From NCBI RefSeq assembly GCF_025699125.1, contig NZ_JAILWC010000002.1, positions 248,001 through 312,000 of the forward strand: 64,000 bases of DNA. Reading direction: 5' to 3'. How positions within the stretch are numbered: the stretch's first letter is position 1; each line of letters opens with the position of its first letter. Source of the stretch: Nitrosopumilus sp. GTDB taxonomy: Archaea > Thermoproteota > Nitrososphaeria > Nitrososphaerales > Nitrosopumilaceae. The position numbers were made by a program, and so were the translations under genes. Below are positions 45,755 to 55,069 of the stretch, in pieces. Under the pieces are notes generated by a model. The model was not told the origin of the DNA and ran no database searches. It saw only the letters and a list, made by a program, of their open reading frames with translations.

Positions 45755-46954
45755 TTGGAGTTAGAACAAATATTTGTCAGTATTGTAATATTATTAGCAG
45801 TAGCTAGACTTCTTGGTGAATTATTTCGTAGATTTAAACAACCTGCTTTAGGAGGTGAACTACTTGCAGGAATAATACTTGGACCCACAATATTTGGAAT
45901 CATCATTCCAAATGAAAATCTTGAACTGATTTCAACAATTGCAATTTTCTTTATCATGTTGTTCATAGGACTTGAAATGGATCTAAAAGAACTTAAAAAA
46001 ACAGGTAAATCTGCATTCATAATATCTGTATTTTCCTTAGTGATACCTTTTTTCATAGGTTTTCAAATATCAGTTATTTTTGGTTCATCATTAATTCAAT
46101 CAATGTTTATGGGATTATTGTTGTCGGTTACATCAGTACCAGTTAGTGCTATAATTTTATTGGAATTGGGAATCTTAAAAACAAAAATTGGTAATACTGT
46201 AATGTCTGTTGCAGTAGTAGATGACATAATATCATTGGTCATACTTGCAGTGATTTTACAAATGCACATGACAGAAAGCACATCACTTAATGTTGTTGAT
46301 ATGGGATTATCAATAATTCCTATGTTGATCTATCTTGTTGGAATTATATTTTTAGCATTTGCTATTCACAAATTCAATTATTGGTTCCCACATAGATTAG
46401 AATTATTCTTTACAAAAGCTAAGACCAGAGAAGCTACGTTTGGTATTTTGATAATTATGACAATAACATTATCACTTTTAGCACAACTAGCTGGCCTTCA
46501 TTTTATCATAGGTACTTTCTTTGCAGGATTGATTTTTAGTGGAAAAGTACTTGGTAAAAGAGAATCTGATAAATCATATGGAATATTATCTGGAGTAACA
46601 TTTGGATTTTTTGCACCATTATTTTTTGCAATTCTTGGAATAAAATTCAGTGGTCAATCATTAGATACAGCCATACTTCCATTAGCATTATTGGTGGTAT
46701 TAGGTATTTTTGGTAAAACTCTAGGCGGATTTATTGGTGCTAGATTATGTAAATTGTCAAAGGTGGAAAGTTTGGCAACAGCATCATTGTTAAACGGACG
46801 AGGAACTGTTGGTCTTGCTATTACTGCTTTAGCATATTCTGTTGGGATTTTAGATCTTACTTTATTTTCGGTTGCAGTGGCAATTTGTTTTATTACTACA
46901 GTGTTAACACCAATTATTGCAAAACCTCTTTTAAAAAAAATAACAGTAGCATAA
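45755..46954 (+). CDS. Kef-type monovalent cation/proton antiporter (CPA2)
   Basis: 399 residues, TTG start, about 12 membrane helices. GELLAGIILGPTIFGI, LELGILKTKIG and VAVVDDIISLVILA (the ion-site aspartates) and RGTVGLAITAL are CPA2 motifs. No C-terminal TrkA or other regulatory domain is attached, as in the shorter NapA/KefB-like members. It would exchange Na+ or K+ for protons. It is a single gene at the boundary of the glycan region and the core genes. Confidence 0.9.
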   Translation: MELEQIFVSIVILLAVARLLGELFRRFKQPALGGELLAGIILGPTIFGIIIPNENLELISTIAIFFIMLFIGLEMDLKELKKTGKSAFIISVFSLVIPFFIGFQISVIFGSSLIQSMFMGLLLSVTSVPVSAIILLELGILKTKIGNTVMSVAVVDDIISLVILAVILQMHMTESTSLNVVDMGLSIIPMLIYLVGIIFLAFAIHKFNYWFPHRLELFFTKAKTREATFGILIIMTITLSLLAQLAGLHFIIGTFFAGLIFSGKVLGKRESDKSYGILSGVTFGFFAPLFFAILGIKFSGQSLDTAILPLALLVVLGIFGKTLGGFIGARLCKLSKVESLATASLLNGRGTVGLAITALAYSVGILDLTLFSVAVAICFITTVLTPIIAKPLLKKITVA

Positions 46955-47173
46955 CATGTTAAAGAATTGCAGTGAAAATATTACTCAAAGGCATAATGAA
47001 AACTTTGATAGAATCACACTGAAACAAACCCATGAGAAAATTTTGGGAAAAACAAATGAATTAACTTCATTATTTGATCTGATTTTAGATGTTTTTTGAA
47101 TTTTAGGAAAACTGATAGCATAAAATAAAATTATACAGTATTGATTTTTTAAGGTGATTACAAATTTTGAAAT

Positions 47174-48838
47174 CTACATTGTTGCTTGTGCAGCATCATG
47201 GAACATCTGGCTCTTTGCACAGCCAGCAGCAAGTTCGTCACCTGCTCCACGTCTCATAAGACCACGATAAAGACCATCTTCTAATTTGACGCCTTCTCTT
47301 TCTTCCCATTCCTCTACAGTGATGGAATATTTCTTTTGGATTCTATCTCTGTACCATTCTGGAATTACGTTAAATGCACAGAATGGAACTATTCTGAGAT
47401 CAGGAGTAAGATAGTGAATATCACATCTTTGCAGTCTTTCCAAATCTTCGTTGTATTTGTCTTGAAAGTGCATCATGCCAAGGAATAATCCCTTGACGTG
47501 CCAAGATCCTACTGAATCAAATGATCTCTTCATGAGAATGTTACCAAACATCTTTGCCAAATCCAAGCCTGCTGGTTGCTTTTTAGTATCAACGAATCCT
47601 TTGAGTTTTCTTACAACTTCAAGCATTGTAAAGTATTTGTTTTTACCAGAGCGAATCTCTTCTGCTTTGTCTTCAAATAGTTCTAACATTCCCTGAATAT
47701 CACAGAATTTAGTTAATGGAACAAATTTCTTTGTATCTGCATCTTCAAAGATGTATGTTCCTGCACCACATGCAAAGTGGATTGATAATTCGTATTTTGG
47801 CTTGCTAGAGAATGCTTCAATTACATTAGTCAGTGGCATGCAACTTGGAACTGGGAACCAGTCATCTACAGTTACTTCACCGTTTGTTTGCTCTTCAATT
47901 CTTTGAACACAATCAGGAACTGTGATTCTGTATTTTTCACGTTCGGATTTACCCATTCTTCCAGTTAGGGAGACAGGTTGGAAATTAACAGCGTGAACTA
48001 CATCCATGTTCTTTTGAGCATATCTGATAATTCCGCCTAGTTCATGATCATTAATTGATTTGATAACCGTTGGAACAAATACTACAGTAGTACCTGTCTT
48101 TCTGCAACTATCTAGTGCATATGGAATCTCCCAGTGGTTTTTAGGATTTGTTCTTGCAGTTACACCATCAAAGGAAAGATACAAGTTGTTACAACCGGCT
48201 AGTCTTACTTCTCTTGCTGCTTCTGGATCCATTGCATGTCTAATTCCATTAGTGTTCATCTGGATATGGTCAACGCCTTCCTCTTTCATAATTTTGATAA
48301 CATCGGCGATATCTTCTCTGAGCATTGGTTCACCACCAGTGATTTGCATAGAGTTTCCTGGAATTGGTCTTTCAGCTCGCAAAGTCTTCATCATTGCTCT
48401 GACTTGGGTATGATCTGGTTCGTACATGTAAGCGCCTTCAAGGCCTTTCTTTACATAAAAGAAGCAATACCAGCATGTTAAATCACATCTATTAGTTACA
48501 ATCATGTTTGCAAGTCCGCTGTGAGAGAGATGGTTTGAGCATAATCCACAGTTATTTGGACAGGAACATTTGTCAATCATTACGTTTGGAGAATGAGCGC
48601 CTTTACCGTCCATCCAGTAAGTACTGAATTTCTTGTACATTTCATAAGAGCCAAAATACAATTCCTCACATTCACCGTGAGTTGGACAGACTTTGGACAT
48701 GAAGACCTTGTTATCTCGCTCAAAGACTTCGGCATCCAGAATCATGTTGCAATCTGGACAGATACTTTGAGTGAATCTAATTGTGGACTTTTTACCTAAA
48801 TTTTTACTTGATTGATTGGATATCTGAATTAATGCCAT
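47174..48838 (-). CDS. Radical SAM protein of the tetraether lipid synthase (Tes) type
   Basis: 554 residues. The radical SAM cluster site is C118-x3-C122-x2-C125 in CDLTCWYC. Extra cysteines are at 27/30 and 51 (CPDC, CPTHG) and at 91, 93, 97 and 100, giving more metal centres, as in the MJ0619/Tes family. That family joins two archaeol chains to form membrane-spanning tetraethers, which this lineage is known to make. The assignment rests on motif layout. It has its own TATA box and is divergent from a TrmB regulator. A fragment of its 3' end is at 45533-45652. Confidence 0.82.
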   Translation of the reverse strand: MALIQISNQSSKNLGKKSTIRFTQSICPDCNMILDAEVFERDNKVFMSKVCPTHGECEELYFGSYEMYKKFSTYWMDGKGAHSPNVMIDKCSCPNNCGLCSNHLSHSGLANMIVTNRCDLTCWYCFFYVKKGLEGAYMYEPDHTQVRAMMKTLRAERPIPGNSMQITGGEPMLREDIADVIKIMKEEGVDHIQMNTNGIRHAMDPEAAREVRLAGCNNLYLSFDGVTARTNPKNHWEIPYALDSCRKTGTTVVFVPTVIKSINDHELGGIIRYAQKNMDVVHAVNFQPVSLTGRMGKSEREKYRITVPDCVQRIEEQTNGEVTVDDWFPVPSCMPLTNVIEAFSSKPKYELSIHFACGAGTYIFEDADTKKFVPLTKFCDIQGMLELFEDKAEEIRSGKNKYFTMLEVVRKLKGFVDTKKQPAGLDLAKMFGNILMKRSFDSVGSWHVKGLFLGMMHFQDKYNEDLERLQRCDIHYLTPDLRIVPFCAFNVIPEWYRDRIQKKYSITVEEWEEREGVKLEDGLYRGLMRRGAGDELAAGCAKSQMFHDAAQATM

Positions 48839-48866
48839 ACCTGTTATCGGAATTCTTCTGAAATAC

Positions 48867-48874
48867 TATATAAT
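48867..48874 (-). promoter_or_regulatory. TATA box of the radical SAM gene
   Basis: ATTATATA on the minus strand lies about 29-36 bases before the start codon at 48838, giving a leader of only a few bases. The divergent promoter of the TrmB gene is about 50 bases away, so one regulator could affect both. Confidence 0.45.
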
Positions 48875-48923
48875 GCATTTCATACTAGCCCCCGTGTGGA
48901 ATTTAGTAATTGGGCATACCTGA

Positions 48924-48931
48924 TTTAAATA
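48924..48931 (+). promoter_or_regulatory. TATA box of the TrmB-type regulator
   Basis: TTTAAATA lies 26-33 bases before the ATG at 48957, so the transcript would be nearly leaderless. The palindromic core GTCGAC between box and start (48941-48946) could be part of an operator, such as for autoregulation; this is a guess from position only. Confidence 0.5.
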
Positions 48932-48956
48932 CCAAAACTGGTCGACTAGATCGCAT

Positions 48957-49724
48957 ATGAGCATATCTGATAAAACAAGAAAGGCATTAGAAAAAATCGG
49001 TCTTACAAGTTACGAGATCAGAACATTTTCTGCATTACTCAAAGCTGGAGAGTTAACAGCATCCGACCTTAGTCAGAAATCAGGAGTGCCATATTCGAAA
49101 ATTTACGAAGTACTAGGAACTCTGGAAGATAAAGGCTGGATTGGATCAGATGACTCTAGACCAACGAAATATTTTGCAAAGTCACCATCTACTGGACTGG
49201 AAACGACAAAACAGAAAATGGAGACAGATTTTTCGCAGAACCAAAGTGTAATTTTAAATGAATTAGTTCCATTGTATGAAAAAAGCGGCACGAGTGAAAG
49301 GCCAGATATTTGGGTATTGTCAGGTGCAATAAACATTGCAGCTAAAATTCTAGAGATGGTAGATACGTGCAGAAACGAGGTAATGATTGCGTTGCCAGAA
49401 GCTGGAGTAGAGCTAGTAAAGCAGGCATTGCCAAAACTTAGATCATTACATGATAAAGGAGTGGAAATTACAATTCTCACTTCAGACAAAATGGATAAAG
49501 AATCAATCAAGGCAATAAAAAGAGTTGCAACTGTAAAAATTAAGAAGGGCTTGTTTGGAGGGGGAATAATTTCTGATAAAAGATATGTTGTGATTTTGTT
49601 GGGCCCGGAAATTGGCGGTGCAAACACTTCAGATGTTGTAGCAATTTGGGCAGATCATGCAGGGTTAGCAGGATTTGCGCGTCAATACTTTGAATATTTA
49701 TTAAAAGACTCTAAGGTAATATAA
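48957..49724 (+). CDS. TrmB family transcriptional regulator
   Basis: 255 residues. Winged helix at the N-terminus (ALEKIGLTSYEIRTFSALL, GVPYSKIYEVLGTLEDKGW) with the TrmB DNA-reading pattern, a short coiled region, and a PLD-like C-terminal domain from about residue 115 (IWVLSGAINIAAK, VEITILTS) that senses a sugar or related effector. It ends 1 base before the DtxR-like gene, so the two regulators are cotranscribed. It is divergent from the radical SAM gene. Confidence 0.9.
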   Translation: MSISDKTRKALEKIGLTSYEIRTFSALLKAGELTASDLSQKSGVPYSKIYEVLGTLEDKGWIGSDDSRPTKYFAKSPSTGLETTKQKMETDFSQNQSVILNELVPLYEKSGTSERPDIWVLSGAINIAAKILEMVDTCRNEVMIALPEAGVELVKQALPKLRSLHDKGVEITILTSDKMDKESIKAIKRVATVKIKKGLFGGGIISDKRYVVILLGPEIGGANTSDVVAIWADHAGLAGFARQYFEYLLKDSKVI

Positions 49725-49725
49725 T

Positions 49726-50181
49726 ATGGATGCATTAAGTGATGATGAAGAGACTCTCTTTGTAGGAACTGCAGAAGCAGAACATGTAGAGATGTATCTC
49801 AAGGCAATCTGGCATATCAAGGAAAGGGGGGAGGATGTCAAGATTAGCACCATTGCTAAAATGCTCAATGTAAGGCAACCAAGTGTTGTTCAGATGCTCA
49901 AGAAATTAAACAGTAAGAATCTTGTGAATTACAACAAGGCAGGTGTGAAACTTACAGAGGATGGCGAAAGAATAGGTGCAAGCATGATGAGAAACAGCAG
50001 ATTACTAGAGGTACTAATGGACAGTGCATTAAAAGTTGAAATTGACGAGGAGATGGTTTGTGGCATTGAACACCACATGAAAAAACAATTTACAGATGCA
50101 TTGTGTACCATGTTAAACCATCCAAGGAAATGTCCACATGATCATGAAATCCCTATGGGCGAATGTTGTAAATCAGCATAA
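49726..50181 (+). CDS. DtxR/MntR family metal-dependent regulator
   Basis: 151 residues. AEHVEMYLKAIWHIKERG and the helix-turn-helix STIAKMLNVRQPSVVQMLKKL, and the second-domain EIDEEMVCGIEHHMKKQ are DtxR/MntR features with metal ligands among Cys, Glu and His. The C-terminal SH3 domain is absent, as in short MntR types. The C-terminal tail CPHDHEIPMGECC adds more possible metal ligands. It probably controls iron or manganese genes. Cotranscribed with the TrmB gene. Confidence 0.85.
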   Translation: MDALSDDEETLFVGTAEAEHVEMYLKAIWHIKERGEDVKISTIAKMLNVRQPSVVQMLKKLNSKNLVNYNKAGVKLTEDGERIGASMMRNSRLLEVLMDSALKVEIDEEMVCGIEHHMKKQFTDALCTMLNHPRKCPHDHEIPMGECCKSA

Positions 50182-50230
50182 GTGAAATTACATCCCAAAA
50201 GATATATCATCTTAGAAATTGAATTGAATC

Positions 50231-50395
50231 ATGGCATGTTTTTGTGGGTGTGAAACATATGAAAAGTATGAGGATGGATTCAAGATTGCATGTGTAAAGT
50301 GTGGACACGGTCCTCAAAATCACGACGAAGAGTTCAGAGCCGCTGCAAGAAAGAATGAATCACAAAGTCAGAAACGTGATGTAGATTTCGGATGA
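50231..50395 (+). CDS. Small zinc-binding protein (54 residues), unknown function
   Basis: ATG at 50231, TGA at 50393-50395. The product starts MACFCGCETYEKYEDGF and has a second pair in CVKCGHG, so four or five cysteines form a compact zinc site. The rest is charged (KNESQSQKRDVDFG). It is 49 bases after the DtxR gene on the same strand and abuts the stop of the convergent YjbQ gene with no gap. The codon pattern and cysteine spacing argue that it is a real gene. Confidence 0.65.
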   Translation: MACFCGCETYEKYEDGFKIACVKCGHGPQNHDEEFRAAARKNESQSQKRDVDFG

Positions 50396-50827
50396 TTATT
50401 CGCCAATAATTTTAACTAATACTCGCTTTGGTCTTTTACCGTCGAATTCTCCATAGAAAATTTCTTCCCAGGGTCCAAAATCCAATTCTCCGTTAGTTAT
50501 TGCTATTACCACTTCTCTTCCCATGACTTGTCTTTTAAGATGAGCATCTGCATTGTCTTCTCCTGTTTTGTTGTGATCATAATGGTTTGTTGGCTCGTGT
50601 GGGGCTAATCCTTCCAACCATTTTTCATAATCATGGAGTAAACCACCTTCATTGTCATTGATAAAAACACTAGCAGTGATATGCATGGCATTTACAAGAC
50701 ACAATCCTTCCTTGACTTTGCTTTTTACAACAAGATCTCTAACATCATTTGTAATGTTTACAAATGCTCTCCGTGTTTTAACTTCAAACGTAAGATATTC
50801 TGTTAGAGATTTCATATTTTTTGACAC
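50396..50827 (-). CDS. YjbQ family (UPF0047) protein
   Basis: 143 residues. [42 protein letters not shown] and the C-terminal [19 protein letters not shown] are family motifs. YjbQ proteins are a conserved family with a reported thiamine-phosphate synthase side activity; the cellular role is unsettled. Single minus-strand gene. Confidence 0.9.
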   Translation of the reverse strand: MSKNMKSLTEYLTFEVKTRRAFVNITNDVRDLVVKSKVKEGLCLVNAMHITASVFINDNEGGLLHDYEKWLEGLAPHEPTNHYDHNKTGEDNADAHLKRQVMGREVVIAITNGELDFGPWEEIFYGEFDGKRPKRVLVKIIGE

Positions 50828-50984
50828 AGATTAAACATTAAAAACCTAAGGTAGGCTCAGAACTCAAGATCCTCATCATCAATCAAAGGGATAGGTTCAT
50901 CACTGCCTGCATGCATATTTTAGGCAGATTCCTATTGAGTCTTTCAAGAAGCTTGATAAATGGCTAAGAGTTCAATCTTTCAAA

Positions 50985-51401
50985 ATGGTTGCAATTGATA
51001 CTCCGGCTTCATTGGAAAGTTTTAGAAGATTTATCATTTCAAGTACCTGTAAATCTTATGCACCACGAAGCTACTTGGAGGATTCAGAGGTATTTGCAGA
51101 AAGAGAGGACAATCTGGGTGCAATTTATGTTGAAGCAGCCGATAAAGTAACTTTGAAAAAAATAAGAGACATCACATTTGTCAATGCAAGAGATATTCTA
51201 GGAATAATCTATAATTCAAAAAGTGGAAATACATCCTTGAAATGGCGTCAGTTAAGACGAAACAATGGCAAAGTTTCAGGAGAAGCTTCAGCAAATTCTC
51301 TTACAAATCTTGCAGAATCAGGTGTCCTTACTTTGGATTGGGTTGAAAATTATCTAAAGAAAAAAACAGAAGAGACAAAGACAAACGAAGTCACAAGCTA
51401 A
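50985..51401 (+). CDS. Conserved hypothetical protein
   Basis: 138 residues, no domain recognised. The protein is soluble with mixed alpha and beta stretches, a conserved-looking central segment KWRQLRRNNGKVSGE, and a Lys/Glu/Thr-rich tail. It is 32 bases before the Pelota gene on the same strand and could be cotranscribed with it. No function can be given. Confidence 0.65.
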   Translation: MVAIDTPASLESFRRFIISSTCKSYAPRSYLEDSEVFAEREDNLGAIYVEAADKVTLKKIRDITFVNARDILGIIYNSKSGNTSLKWRQLRRNNGKVSGEASANSLTNLAESGVLTLDWVENYLKKKTEETKTNEVTS

Positions 51402-51433
51402 ACTCTTTTCTTTTTGTAGATTAGAATACTATC

Positions 51434-52474
51434 ATGATTACAAAGACTATTGATGAGAATTCAATTTCAGTCATGCCAGAAGATTCTGATGACCTTTTGA
51501 ATCTACGTCGAATAATTAAGAAAGATGACAAAGTAATAGGTGATACAACAAGGGTTCTAAAACAGGACAAGGATTATTCTAGACCAGACAAAGGTGAAAG
51601 GATCAAAGTCAGAATTGCATTAATTGTGGAAAAAATTTCTCTAGATGATGTATTGGACAGGCTAAGAGTTGGAGGAACAATTTATGAATCAAGTAATGAA
51701 GCAGTGCCTCACGGATCACATCATTCGTTTATTTTAAAAATAAATGACGGAATTACAATTTCAAAGAAAAAATGGTCACCCATAGAGAAGAAACTTTTAG
51801 AATCAAATAGTCAAAATGGTTTTGTACTTGTAGCCATTGATACTGCTGATTGTGGAATTGCAAGATTGAAAGGAACTCATTTAGAATTTATGCCAAATAT
51901 TTATTCAGGCTCTGGAGGTAAAAGATACAAGACAAATTTCAATATTGAAAAATTCTTTGAACAAGTACAACAAGCAATATTTTCTATTTCTAAAAAAGAA
52001 GATTCAATAATAATTTTTGGTCCTGGTGAAACAAAGAAAAGATTTGCAAATTTTATTGAAAAATCTCAAAAATTCAAAATCAAAGTTGTAGAAGGAATTG
52101 ATTCTGGCGGAGAAGATGGAATTTACACATTTACAAAATCTAAAGCAATGCAGGAGATAATGTCAGATAGCAAATTAGCCAAGGCTTCAACAATAATTGA
52201 CGAGGTAATGCTTCTTGCTAATAAAAAAAGTAACAAATTCACTATGGGGTTTGAAGAAACTTTTAAGACAAATCAGATGGGGGCAGTTGAATCTTTGGTG
52301 TTCTCAGATAGAATCATACAGGAAAATGATGAACAAAAGATCATGGATTTTCTTAATGATGCTGAGAGTAAAGGTGTAAAGATTTACAGTGTTGATTCAT
52401 CAACAGACATTGGTTTAAGAGTTACTGGTTTGGGTGGAATAGTTTCATTGTTACGATATGCAATAGAAACCTAA
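51434..52474 (+). CDS. pelA: Pelota (archaeal mRNA surveillance factor)
   Basis: 346 residues. Three eRF1-like domains: the Sm-like N-terminal domain (MPEDSDDLLNLRRIIKKDD), the middle domain (VLVAIDTADCGIARL, IIFGPGETKKRF) and the C-terminal domain (VESLVFSD, GLGGIVSLLRY). Together with a GTPase and ABCE1 it releases stalled ribosomes. Gene length is typical. Its end overlaps the convergent CutA gene by 4 bases. Confidence 0.95.
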   Translation: MITKTIDENSISVMPEDSDDLLNLRRIIKKDDKVIGDTTRVLKQDKDYSRPDKGERIKVRIALIVEKISLDDVLDRLRVGGTIYESSNEAVPHGSHHSFILKINDGITISKKKWSPIEKKLLESNSQNGFVLVAIDTADCGIARLKGTHLEFMPNIYSGSGGKRYKTNFNIEKFFEQVQQAIFSISKKEDSIIIFGPGETKKRFANFIEKSQKFKIKVVEGIDSGGEDGIYTFTKSKAMQEIMSDSKLAKASTIIDEVMLLANKKSNKFTMGFEETFKTNQMGAVESLVFSDRIIQENDEQKIMDFLNDAESKGVKIYSVDSSTDIGLRVTGLGGIVSLLRYAIET

Positions 52475-52782
52475 TTGGTAGATTCAATCAACCAGTTAAG
52501 ATATGATTTGTTGAGTGAGGAAACGGTTAGTTCGGCTATCTCTGGGACTTCATATGGATGAGTTTCCAAAATTTTCTTTTTTAATAGTTTCTTATTTTTT
52601 GTCACAGTTTTGAAAATTGCAATATATTCAGATGAGTTTTCAATTTTTCCCTTCCAAGAATAAATTGATGAGATTTTTGAAACATTGACACATGCAATGG
52701 TCTTATTTTTTACAAGTTCATTTGCAATTTTTGAAATTGATTTTTTATCAGGATATGTTGAGACGATTATTACTGGTTTCAT
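52471..52782 (-). CDS. cutA: CutA family divalent-ion tolerance protein
   Basis: 103 residues. VSTYPDKKSISKIANELVKNK, ACVNVS..ISSIYSWKGKIE, and HPYEVPEIAEL are the family signatures. CutA forms a trimeric alpha/beta core; its role in metal tolerance or as a signalling scaffold is not settled. Convergent with Pelota (4-base overlap), divergent from the site-2 protease. Confidence 0.95.
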   Translation of the reverse strand: MKPVIIVSTYPDKKSISKIANELVKNKTIACVNVSKISSIYSWKGKIENSSEYIAIFKTVTKNKKLLKKKILETHPYEVPEIAELTVSSLNKSYLNWLIESTN

Positions 52783-52825
52783 AGTAACCGATAAATGTAC
52801 GTTCTTTAAAAAATTAACAATTAGT

Positions 52826-54022
52826 TTGGAACTTGATTTTATTACTCAGAATTCGATCATCTATGTCTTAATTGCATGGGTTATGATAGTGATTATCGCA
52901 AAAGCTCTAAAGGTAGAAAAATATGGTTTTGAAATAAAGGCGTACAGTCTAGTATACAAAAACAAAGGAGTTAATGTAGTTCTAAATAAAGTTCTAAGCA
53001 GGACTAGAAGAGGAATCAGGGTTTTTGCTGATACGAGTGTAATTGCAGGATTTGTTATGATGGGATTTGCATTTTGGTTTTTGCTAAATAATGTTTCAAA
53101 CTTTTTTGTTGCACAAGATGACTTTTCAGAATTAACAGTACTTATTCCAGGAATCACGTTAACATCGGCATCATCAATTACATTCTTTTTACTTTCAATT
53201 CCAATAGTTCTGGTAGTTCATGAAGGTGCACATGGAATAGTTGCAGCATTGGAAAAAATAAAGATCAAGACAGGTGGCTTTGCAATATTTATCGCAATGT
53301 TTGCAGGATTTGTAGAACCAGATGAGGAAGAATTTGAAAAAGCAAAAAAGATTTCAAAGTTAAGGGTTATTGGTGCAGGAGCTACGGCAAATGTAATTTT
53401 TGCATTTGGTTTGGGATTGATTTTATTGACAAACCCATTTTTTGCAATGGTTTTGCCTGAACCACTCCTAACTACGTTCTATGAATTACCAAGTGGAGTT
53501 TTGATTCTTTCAATAATTGAAAACTCTGGAGCTGAGCAAGCAGGATTATTGGCAAATGACATAATCACATCCATTAATGGAATACCGATCTACAGTCCGG
53601 CGGATTTTCCCAGTTTGAGTCCGGGTGAAACAGCAAGTGTCTCAGTAATTAGAGACGGTCAAGAATTAGATTTCGGTGTTGAAATTATTCCATCACCTGA
53701 AGATCCTGAAAGAGGATTAATTGGAATTATGAGAGACAATACATTTGCTTACAAACCACTAATGAATTTCATTGAATGGAATGATCCCAATGTTTCAATG
53801 TTTTTGTTATGGTTATGGATGATTTCATTTTTCATAGGAATCATCAATATGCTTCCTCTTCCAATATTGGATGGCGGTAAATTTATCCATACAATAATTG
53901 ATAAAAAAATATCAGACAAGTCAGTAAATGTTGTAATGTGGGGAATTTACGCATTCACATTTGTTCTATTTGGGCTCAACATTGCTTTATCATATATGAA
54001 ATCTGGCTGGTTTACAATTTAG
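52826..54022 (+). CDS. Site-2 protease (M50) with PDZ domain
   Basis: 398 residues from the TTG at 52826; an earlier ATG at 52685 would run antisense through CutA and is unlikely. It has the metal site HEGAHG in helix 3, a PDZ domain between the catalytic motifs (GVLILSIIENSGAEQAGL, SINGIPIYSPADF), and LPLPILDGGKF with the aspartate ligand. Five to six membrane helices. Cleaves membrane-bound regulators or remnants of signal peptides. Substrate unknown. Confidence 0.9.
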   Translation: MELDFITQNSIIYVLIAWVMIVIIAKALKVEKYGFEIKAYSLVYKNKGVNVVLNKVLSRTRRGIRVFADTSVIAGFVMMGFAFWFLLNNVSNFFVAQDDFSELTVLIPGITLTSASSITFFLLSIPIVLVVHEGAHGIVAALEKIKIKTGGFAIFIAMFAGFVEPDEEEFEKAKKISKLRVIGAGATANVIFAFGLGLILLTNPFFAMVLPEPLLTTFYELPSGVLILSIIENSGAEQAGLLANDIITSINGIPIYSPADFPSLSPGETASVSVIRDGQELDFGVEIIPSPEDPERGLIGIMRDNTFAYKPLMNFIEWNDPNVSMFLLWLWMISFFIGIINMLPLPILDGGKFIHTIIDKKISDKSVNVVMWGIYAFTFVLFGLNIALSYMKSGWFTI

Positions 54023-54065
54023 AAATCACCTAAAGAATCATTAATGAAAAAATACCAACAAGTTC

Positions 54066-54977
54066 ATGATCTGCGATAAATGTGAAAATCCAGCAGTATA
54101 CACACGAAAATATTCTGGACAAAAATTATGCTCAGTTTGTTTCTCAAACTCCATTGTAAGGAAAACAGCCAAAACTATTTCAAAATATAATATGATAAAG
54201 CACAGTGAACTAGTAGCAGTTGCAGTATCTGGAGGAAAGGATTCCTTAGCATTACTAAAAATTATTCATGAAATGGCATTAACACATAATTTTAGAATAA
54301 TAGCAGTTACGATAGACGAGGGAATTCCAGGATACAGAAATGAAGCGCTGGAAATTGTTGAAAATTTTTGTGAGAAATTAAATGTAGAACACAAAGTTTA
54401 CTCTTACAAAGACTTGTTCGAATTAACATTGGATGAAGCATTAGAATTAAGAGAAAATGAAAAAACTTCCTCCTGTTCAATTTGCGGTATTTTGAGAAGA
54501 CGCGCAATTGATTTTGCAGCAAACGATGTTGGAGCTGATGTTATTGCAACCGGCCACAATCTAGATGACACATTACAAACGTTTGTCATAAACATGCTTT
54601 CAGGAGACACAACAAAGATTGGATGGATGGATCCTGATACATCTTCAAATTCTTTAAGAAAGATAAAACCATTCTGTGAAATATATGAATCTGAAATAGT
54701 ATTTTATGCATTTACAAATGATATTCCATTTCAATCAGAGCCTTGCCCACACATGAATGAAGGGATTAGAACGGAGATTCGTGAATTTCTAAATTCTCTA
54801 GAAAACCAACACAGTGGAATTAAAAATAATTTGTATCAATCAATTCTCAAAGTTTCTCAAAGTGTAAAGACTTCAAATTCAAAAGAAAAAACAGTTTGTG
54901 AAAAGTGTGGAACTGAATGTACTGGTAAGATATGCTCAGTTTGCAACATGGTTTTAAAACTGAAAGAAAATCATTAA
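54066..54977 (+). CDS. tRNA 2-thiolation enzyme of the TtuA/Ncs6 type
   Basis: 303 residues. Zinc ribbons at both ends (CDKC near residue 3, CSVCF near 22; CEKCG and CSVC near the C-terminus), the PP-loop AVSGGKDSLALLK near residue 54, and the CSICG plus CPH (Fe-S) cysteines. Archaeal members thiolate U34 or U54 of tRNA. 44 bases after the protease gene. Whether it is TtuA (U54) or Ncs6 (U34) is uncertain. Confidence 0.9.
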   Translation: MICDKCENPAVYTRKYSGQKLCSVCFSNSIVRKTAKTISKYNMIKHSELVAVAVSGGKDSLALLKIIHEMALTHNFRIIAVTIDEGIPGYRNEALEIVENFCEKLNVEHKVYSYKDLFELTLDEALELRENEKTSSCSICGILRRRAIDFAANDVGADVIATGHNLDDTLQTFVINMLSGDTTKIGWMDPDTSSNSLRKIKPFCEIYESEIVFYAFTNDIPFQSEPCPHMNEGIRTEIREFLNSLENQHSGIKNNLYQSILKVSQSVKTSNSKEKTVCEKCGTECTGKICSVCNMVLKLKENH

Positions 54978-55040
54978 AAGATATATTCATGAATTTTAAA
55001 AATGCCTAGTCATGTATAATATAAGATGTCCTCGTTATGC

Positions 55041-55048
55041 AAATATAA
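55041..55048 (+). promoter_or_regulatory. TATA box of the SRP RNA
   Basis: AAATATAA lies 22-29 bases before the inferred 5' end of the RNA at 55070, the normal archaeal spacing. Confidence 0.45.
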
Positions 55049-55069
55049 CATACTTTCTTTAGAAAAAAC

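Noticed and set aside
46955-47173. 219-base gap between antiporter and radical SAM gene, checked for another fragment of the latter
   Set aside because: It is AT-rich with short non-matching frames; the similarity to the radical SAM gene is confined to 45533-45652.
49103-49627. 174-codon open frame antisense to the TrmB gene
   Set aside because: It is a shadow of the regulator with an ordinary composition bias and no recognisable domain.
52685-52825. N-terminal extension of the site-2 protease
   Set aside because: The segment is antisense to CutA; the TTG at 52826 starts just before the first membrane helix.
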